Source: Leptodactylus fallax (Eukaryota > Chordata > Amphibia > Anura > Leptodactylidae). From it: 64,000 nt of DNA. The stretch's first letter is position 1, and each line of letters starts with the position of its first letter. Where the stretch lies: assembly GCA_947044405.1 (NCBI GenBank), contig CAMRHE010000068.1, forward strand, positions 1,327,501 through 1,391,500, given 5' to 3'. This document shows positions 49,901 through 58,900 of the stretch, piece by piece. The notes beneath the pieces are model-generated. The model made no database searches. It saw only the letters and a list, made by a program, of their open reading frames with translations, and had not been told where the DNA came from. Position numbers and translations under genes: made by a program.

Positions 49901-52900
49901 AGAAAAATAGTTCACGTTAGCGATCTACACTCCAGTAAGAGGATCATACACATTCAGCCAAACCTGCCATGTTTAATCGGGGCTGCCCAGCTATCCCATG
50001 TGTATGGGCGTAGGGGGCAGACAAATTAAATGGTGGAAAAGAAGTATCAGACATGGTGACATTTTACACACCTGATCCTTTTTCTCTGCAGGCAAGCGAG
50101 CCACCGGGTCTGGCAACAGCCTATGGTTCAGGTTACACTACTGTCATGGCTTCCATTCTTGGTGGTCAATGGAGCCCTGCCAGCCATGATGGATGTTTTC
50201 ACACAGATCCCAATGGATCTATTGTTTTATAATGGGGTCCATCAAGATTCCATTGGGATCCCAATATTTTTGGCTATGAGACTATGCTACTCCTTCAGGG
50301 AACACTGTGTTCTCTATGGTGAGCTCATAAAAACTGAAGGAAAGAGCACACAAATAGTATCTGCTTTATTCTCCGTCACAAGACGGAGTTTGCCAAACAG
50401 GTTGGACCTCGGCCATGAAAAATAAAAAACCCACACAATGACAATAGAAACCACTGCACGAGGTCAGGAACTGCCATACAGATATTCAACTATAGTGTTA
50501 TCGCCCTCAACGAAACTGGTGCCAAATAAAGGTGAATATTTTGGGAGGGATACATTAAAGGGAAAGCGGCACTTTTTTTTTTTTAACTTTATTAAAATCA
50601 CTTTAATCTGTTTTTATTTTCTGATTGTAGATTTTATTAAATTCCATTTTCTGTACAGGATTATGGGGGCAGCCATCTTGCCTGAGCTTCTCCTCTCCTC
50701 TGTTAACAGCATTTAATGATCTGCTTTACAACATAGTCATGGCCATAGGCAGCAATAGTCTAGAGACGACTCTGAGGTCTATGGGAGAGTTTTCTAGATG
50801 GGGAAGGGGAGGAGATAAGCTGTGACATCATCTATTGTCAGTAGTGATGTAATGATGATTCAGTGGTGTTATCTATAGAGGTGTTATCTTCTATTGTAAT
50901 CATGCCTGTGATGTATTATTTATTTATTATGCTTACTTATATAGCGCCATCATATTCTGCAGCGCTTTACAGACATTGTCAGTCACTGTCCCATATAGGG
51001 CTCACAATCTACGTTCCCTATCAGTATGTCTTTGGAGTGTGGGAGGAAACCGGAGTACCCGGAGGAAACCCACGCAAACACGGGAAGAACATACAAACTC
51101 CTTGCAGATGATATTATTAGGCTTAGTGGTCAGATTGAAAATTGCAGGATGTAGTACTTTTCAAAAAATATCATCAAAAAATAACCAGTTATTGGAATAC
51201 TCTAGATGATCCCACTCCAGGATCCACTGGATCCCATGTATGGAGATACCCTATATTGTATATTTTGCAACTTTTAATACAGCTTATACATTAAAAAAGA
51301 GGTTGCCCACTTTGGTCCATTTGTCTTTAATGGAAGGATTAATTCTGTCGGGAACCCAGCACTGGGTGTTTAATTTCCCTACAGCGCCTCTACAGGAAAA
51401 ATAAGGTATTGCACAGGTATTATAAAAATCAATGAGATTTCTTTGTAATGTATGGAGAGTGAGATGTGGTAGTCGCACGCTGCTTTGGAGGGGTCTAAAT
51501 TTTGAAACCACCCCTCCTATTTACAGAATTCCATTAAAGGAACATTGTAAAACAGGCAACCCCTTTAAAAGAAAACCAAAGGAGCTACAGATTCTGAGAA
51601 CCTCATTTTCTCTCAGAGTCAGCTTTATACTGAACCCGCTGGCTGTGTCTCCATGAACTTCTGAACTATATTACACAACACCTTGTGTGTTATACCCTGG
51701 GGGATCCCAGATAAATTATTTAATAAGGAACCTTCCCCTGTGTATTGCACACACTCCTTGGTCAGCTTCCTAGCCTTAATATTTTAGAGCATTCCTGCTG
51801 CGAGGCCTGGGAGAGACGACAGCTTCTCTGCCCCATATAGCGGTATCACATAAGGTTAGACGTGATGAGGAAAGACACAAAATTGCAATCGATGGCAAAA
51901 CTACAAAAACGGTGATAAAATCTGAAGAACAGAGGAACAGCGGTAATGCAGTGCTGTAAATAGCAAAGGGTTAAAGAGGCCTCACATCCATGACACTTCA
52001 AGACCTCTGCTTGCTGTCAGTAAACAAGATCATTCCCGTTTTAGATTCACAGTCTACAAAGTGTCCAAAGAGATACCACATGCCTGTTCTTGCAATATTC
52101 AAAGTGGTGCAATACCAGACACAACCCATGTGCAATGGTGGCGCTGTTTACAGGAGAAAAAAAAAAAAAAGATAAAAAATCTGATCCCTTTAAGGCAGCA
52201 TTATGGTCTTACGTAAATATGGCTAATGTTTGTTTCCCCCGGGGGCTGACCTCAGGGGCCACAGCTGCAGGAAGGGATTGTTTGTTTACACAGGTTCATC
52301 CACTGACCTAGGATACATCCATAGGGATCTATATACGGATCCAATACAAGAGGCCTGAAAAACTAAGCAGTGTTCACTCCGACATAAGAGTCCGTAACAA
52401 ACAGACTGTCCAAAAGTTGATATTGATGACCTTCAGCCAATATCCCATGATCTGCAGAGTGTAGAACAGACCCGTACACTGTAGTGGTCACACAGAGTTA
52501 TTCTGCAGCACTGCAGTACCCCCGAATGTCCACAAGACACTGTATGGAATGGTCTGTATCCAGCTCATTACACTGTGCAGACCCAGCAGCTGATCAGCAG
52601 GGTTGCCTAAAAGGGAATGGGTCATTATCTAGATTTTTTTTCCAAAAAGTATTATAGCCTGAAACTTTCACTCTGGCCACTAAGCCTAATAATAAACTGG
52701 CACTTGTCCGTTCTGTAGGAGTTTTCTTTGCAGCAGTCACATCACAGACAGTATTACAATAGAAGAGAACACCTCTATAGATAACACTACTGCCCCATCA
52801 TTACATTTACTACTGACAATAGATGATGTTGCAGCTTATCTCCTCTCCTAGAGCAGGTATAGAAATCTCTCCCATAGACCTCAATGAGCTGGCCCCAGTC

Positions 52901-55900
52901 TATTGCTGCCTATGGCCATGACTAGGCTGTAAAACAGATCACTAAATGCTGGTAACAGAGCAGAGGAGAAACTCTGGCAAGATGGCCGCCCCCATAATCA
53001 TGTACAGAAAATAGAATAAAAAAAAAAAAAAAAAAAAAAATAATATAATAATAATATCTACAATCAATAAATAAAAACTTCACAATCTGTATTTAAGAAA
53101 TACATTTTAAAAAATTAGCGACACATTTTAATTGATTTTGATCTGTGGGACAATCCCTTTAAATAACTGGATGAAAGTATATTCCAAATAGGGCTTTGTT
53201 CAGTGGGGCCCATTACTGGGCCAGAGACTGGGCTCGCTGGGCACCACCTCATACGATGGTGGGCCAGCTTTGAGCTACAAAGAGTAACAAGCAGAGTGAC
53301 CCCTGGTGTTCCCCTTTAAGGATGCATATGTAACAACAGAGACCCCCATTGTATATTTCGTCACCAGCGGCCATGAATACTCACATCATGTAGCGGATAG
53401 GCAGCGCTGTACACGCCATTAGCAAGTAGGCTGGTAATTCCTATGGAATACAAAACATATTATATAAGGAAGCATATGGGTAGGGGGTGGAATATTCCAA
53501 TCTGTAGTGTATATTACGTAGGTGGAGGGATCCCCAGATCTGCATGCTGACGTTCTCCCTGCAGAGGATGCATTTGGTGTATTATTAAAGCTGTATTAAA
53601 TCTAATGATAGAGCAGGCGGCTTACATTAGGCCCGGTAGATGTGTCCTCCATGTTCGCGCCAGGCCTTATAATTATCCTGTGTTTTGCTGCTATTCTTTT
53701 CTTCTAAGGAGTCTCAGGGTAACCGTGTAAGAAACGGGTCACTGCGCTCCACAACGCCGGCAAGCTATTACTCACTTGGCCAGGGAAGCGTGTCCACGAG
53801 ACAGATCCAGGCAACTCGCCAGGCCGGCCATTTATAGCAGCCACACGTCTCATGTCTTAAGTATCAGGGATGCGCACTCACTTATTACAAGGCCTGATGA
53901 GTATTGGGGGCATTTTTGGGAGGGAAACTGTATCAAAACTTTTGCAAAGGAGGAGGAGTTACAGTGCATAGCGTCCAATCAGGTTTCAAAAACTTGCAAA
54001 AAGATGGGTGTGTCCTATTACTTGGCATCTGTAATCGAAGCAAGTGTTTAGTTTGCCTGCAGTGCCTCCAGAGGGGAAAATAAGCATTGCATGGTCATGT
54101 GTATGGTGCCATAGAGTTGAATGGGCCAGTGTGCTAGCTGTGGAAAACATGGGGGCTTATAAGGGAAAGCAAAAATGCAGAATGCAGCAGAAAAACTTTT
54201 TGGGATTGCATTTTGCACTGCGTTTTATTTTTTTGCAGTGCTTTTTGTTGCAAAAAAAGTTTCGCTATGTGTGGCCTTAGCCTAAAGGGGTTTTCTGGGT
54301 CTCTCCCAAAAATAGCTGCAGGCTAAGAGGGGTTAAAGTAAAATAAAAAAGATAGTTATATTCAATTGTTCTCCCCACTGTCCCAGCCACAAAGCTCCAG
54401 CCCTCGGGGGTTGGTTTTTGGTTCCACCTTTCCAGTGCCCACGTCAGTGGCCCCCCCATGTGGCTGTTGAACCTAGTCACATGCAGTAGTCAGGTATGTC
54501 ATTGTTGCCACCCAGAATCCTCTATTGTGAAGACATGCCTGACTACGGCATGTCAGAGCTGCGGCCAGTGACTGCCGGAAATGGAGAGGACTGGGCCCCT
54601 CTGATGGGGCAAAGACAAGATATCAGGACCCCCACTGATCATTAGAACATGGGTCCCGTGTTCCCCATTTAATCAAACAGTGATCAGGGATAGCCTAGTA
54701 CAGCAGGTCTGCAGCGGCCATGCTTTGTGAGCCAATATGATAATGATTTGGTTAATTTTGCAATCCCTAATCCTATGAGCGCTCCCATCCTATAAAACTA
54801 AATCCTCGAATCCCAATAAGGAGGATCCCATCACCTTGTACATGCTACAAGAGCGGATTGAATCAGGAAACTTTCCCCTTATGTAGGTCATATAATGACT
54901 GAATCCGATTACCCGAGCCTGATTATTTTACGATCCTATATGGATTGCTTTATGGGTTTAGCCCAGCCCCGCAGGTGGTGAGGAGAGCGTGACCCTGTCT
55001 ACGCCATGAATACAGAGTATTGAGTGTGTTTGATATAAGTGCTGAGCAGACGCCGTGTTCTTCGAAAGCTGGAAAAACTTACTGGCAAACGACGCCTAAT
55101 CCCTGCCCCCGACCGTCATAGAGGGATGAAAAGATTATTATATGGTATGGCGATGACAAATAACAGGAGCGGCGTTTCTACAATGCTAGGATTAATACGT
55201 GCAGAGAGTAAACATTTCCTGAGCCATCTGTAAAGCGACGGCTTCTGCTAGCGTGCATCCAAAAACAGGGAGACATTGAGGAATGTGAAGTGACACATCT
55301 AGTGGGTGGAGGGGCCAACGCCTTCACGGCAAGACACATCAAAGCAGAGGCATGTCAGGAGGTGTACGGGTGACACGCACATATGGGAAAGACAAAAACA
55401 GTCAGTGAGTCTGCAAAAACAGAGCGGGCAATTGCTCAACTAGTAATCCCCTAAAGCAGCGATGGGAGAGAGGTCGATAATATGGAAGGAGGGGAAGGTT
55501 TGGATACAACTACAGACCCTTGGGTGTGTAACCAATGGGTCTGGCACTGCTGGCAGGGCAACCGTTAAAGGGGTATTCCAGAATCTACATGATCGGGGGG
55601 TATATTGCTGATCAGTGGGGGGTCTGATCGCCGGGACATCTACCAAACACGAGAATGGGGGCGTTTTCTACCCCAGTTTGAATGGAGTGGTGGTCGAAAT
55701 CTGCACTCCTGGTCTATTCATTTCAGTGGGATGGCCAGAGATAGCCGAAGTACACCTCCAGCAGTCCTACCGAATGAATGCGCATTTCCGACCACCACGA
55801 TAACCAAAATGGGGTGCAAAACATGATTGGTGGGGTCCCAGTAGTGTGACCCGCTCCCGTTGTCACCTATCGTGTATATAGGAGAAAACATGTGAAACTA

Positions 55901-58900
55901 ATAAGAGTAAGGACCTATAGACTGGTTTATAAAGTCGGGGTAGGTTTCCCTGGGTGGTGTAGTGATGACATATTACAGGGCGGTAGCCATTTTTAGTTTC
56001 CTTCAACTTCCCCTTTTTGAAGTGGTTGTAGTGCCCATTGCTGGTTTGTTTCTAAACACTGTTCACACTTTGTTCACCCACTTCCAAGTATATGCTCAGG
56101 ATGTATGCAGTTTCCAACTGTTCCAAAAAGTTGCTGTGAGTCCCAAATTTTTGGAAACCATACTGGCAAATTTAGGCTGGTCCCGGCTCATAAAGGGGGC
56201 CATGGGTTACAAAACTCCACCCATAAGTGACCAGCTAAATGTATAAGTGGTCTACAGTGGACACTTGTGATGGCTGCCATAGGGCCCCATCGTAAAGAAG
56301 CATGGGATACTTTTTGTGTTGGGCCTCGATATAGGAGTGCGCTGCACGTAGGTGAGCCTTTGGGTTCGGTGGTCTATAGACCCAAATTTTTGAGGTCTGG
56401 ACAAGACACTTCATTATTGTAATGTTCCTACTGCCGATATTGAGTGATACCCATAAAACACTACATAACGGAATTGACATTTAGGGACTCTACGTTTACA
56501 CAGTTAGGATGACGTGATCCTTAAGGTGTGAATTATAAACTTGGCTTTCTTTAACGAAACGATGGCTGCCATTAGATAACAGTCATGAAATTTTGTGCTC
56601 ACCCATGCTGTATTTGGCTTTGGTACAGGTCGTCCTTTTCAAGATTTCGTACACCTGTAAGAACAAGATAGCAGATCAGATCACAGGTGGAACAAAAAGT
56701 TTCTGCCCTTGACTATTAGGGCAAGTGCACACACTGCAGAAATGCGGCAGATTTTCTGTGCAGATTTGGTCACAGAAAATCCACAGCAGATTACAGTACC
56801 AGTCCCCGAAGGTATATTTGCAGTGGAATTTGTCTTGCCCCTATGTCACCTTTTGGTACAGAAGGTCCTTTGGATAGGTCATCAATATCAGACCCCTGAC
56901 AACCTAAGCGATCATCACTGCTTACCAAGCACGGCACCATAGATTGTATAGTGGCTGTGCTTGGTATTCCAGCTCAGCCCTGTTCATTTGCAATTCCAGA
57001 CACAACCTATAGGCAGGAGTGGCGCCATTTCTGGATCATTGTTTTATGTGCTATGAATCTGTCTTCAACATCTGGTGACTAGATGTGAAAAGCAGAGGAA
57101 GTTCTCTTGGGCACTGTGCACACGTGTGCAGTGATACACTGTACATACTAATGACTCCTAGTAGGTGTGAAAATCTAATTGGAGAGCAATTAACACCTGA
57201 CCAGGGAGGGACAGGGAGAGTTTTACACTTACAATTGAGCTTCTTGTTTTGCTGTCGAAGAACGAGTCCTTGTCTGACATATCGAACCTGGAAGATAATG
57301 AAAGGTTTCAAAGTTCGAGGCAGATGCTGGAGGATTGGAAAATCCTTTTCAAAGACAGCGCCACACCTGGCTATAGGTTTGCTCTGGTACTGCAATTCAA
57401 CTCCATTAAAATTAGTATAGCTGAGCTGCAATACCAAGCACAATCTATGGACAGGGTCGTGCTGTTTTTGGAAGAAAGCTGTGCTGTTTTTTTAATTCTG
57501 ACATCCCCTTTAAGGTTAAGGCCAAACACTGCAGTCAAAGTACCCTTATTTTATTACACTTAGTCAGTGCAATAAGGATTGTACTATCTAGTTTAGTCAC
57601 ATTATGGCTAGGACAGGCAACTGGAGGGTTTTTGGTTTCAGTACAGAAAGTGTTACATTTTTAACAATGCCCAATATATGTAAAACATATGGCATGGTCC
57701 TCCAAAGACCGGCTACAGCTAGGGAGCATCTTTAGGCCTAGAACCACTTAACCCATCAGATTTTTTGGAAAGTAGAAAGAAGCCAAATTCCCTGATGGAT
57801 AGCCACCAAGTACAAGTAAATACCATCTCCATGCACATGGCCAGAACTGAACCTTGGGCACCATATGTCGGGATGCCTAACCCCTAAGGTTGTCTAGGTT
57901 GGGCTGACCCGATTCTTTTCCGACTAGATGGTTCCACCATGATCATATGCCATCTGCAGTGGTCTACCAGGTACTGAATCCATGGTTTCCCTCTCCACGT
58001 CAATCCACTTACGTCAATGCCCATGACAAGTCCAAGCTAGCCGTATAATATGGTTAATATTCTGTATTTTCCATCACACTACGGTATAGGTTTATGATTT
58101 ACTATAAAGCTATCAGAGGAGACCTGGACACAAGACCTGGACACAAGACCTGGACACAAGGGTAGCAGACTGTATCCCGTATACTTACATGTGCTGTCTT
58201 TCCCTGGAGAAAGGGTAGGAGAGATGTTTGACTGTCTGCGGTCGGTGACTAGCAACCTTGGGCTGAATGGGTTCTGTTATTTTCTGGAGGACAGAGCCGA
58301 GTTTCTGCATCAGGCCCTGTTTCTGATTGATGTGATAGATCTGGAATGAATAAACACAAAATGTAGGATCAGTCCATGAAGGCAAAAAACAGCAGCAATA
58401 GGACACATGGACGACATGGACTGACACAATAGTCTTCGTGAAGGGTATCCTTTATTCCAGGCTATGGACAGACCTTCACCCGAGTGTGGGGAGGATCTAT
58501 AGACAGTATAGAACTTTACAATACCTTCCCCAGAAGATAGGAGGCGAAAAATGCGCCACCCTTGTTCATAGGCCGAGCCTGGTATTGCATATCTGACACA
58601 GTTTTGGGAAGAAAAAAAAAAATTTATACTAAAAGAGCTAACAAAAATAAAAACCCGACAAGTCTACTTCAGGTGTATAAAATTAGGTCTATAATAATAG
58701 TTTGGGATGTGGTCTGCAGGTTCCATTATTAGAACTGGGGTGACTCATGAGGACTTTCCATAGAATGTTCATGAGTAATGCTCTGGAGGTTTGTTAATGC
58801 ATTGCCCTAGATACACCCTGGGATTCCATGACATTTTGTGGTAGAAGCATTCGTCCTGCCTCCCGCCCCCAGTAGGGTAGTGGTCAACCCTCATCTGTTC

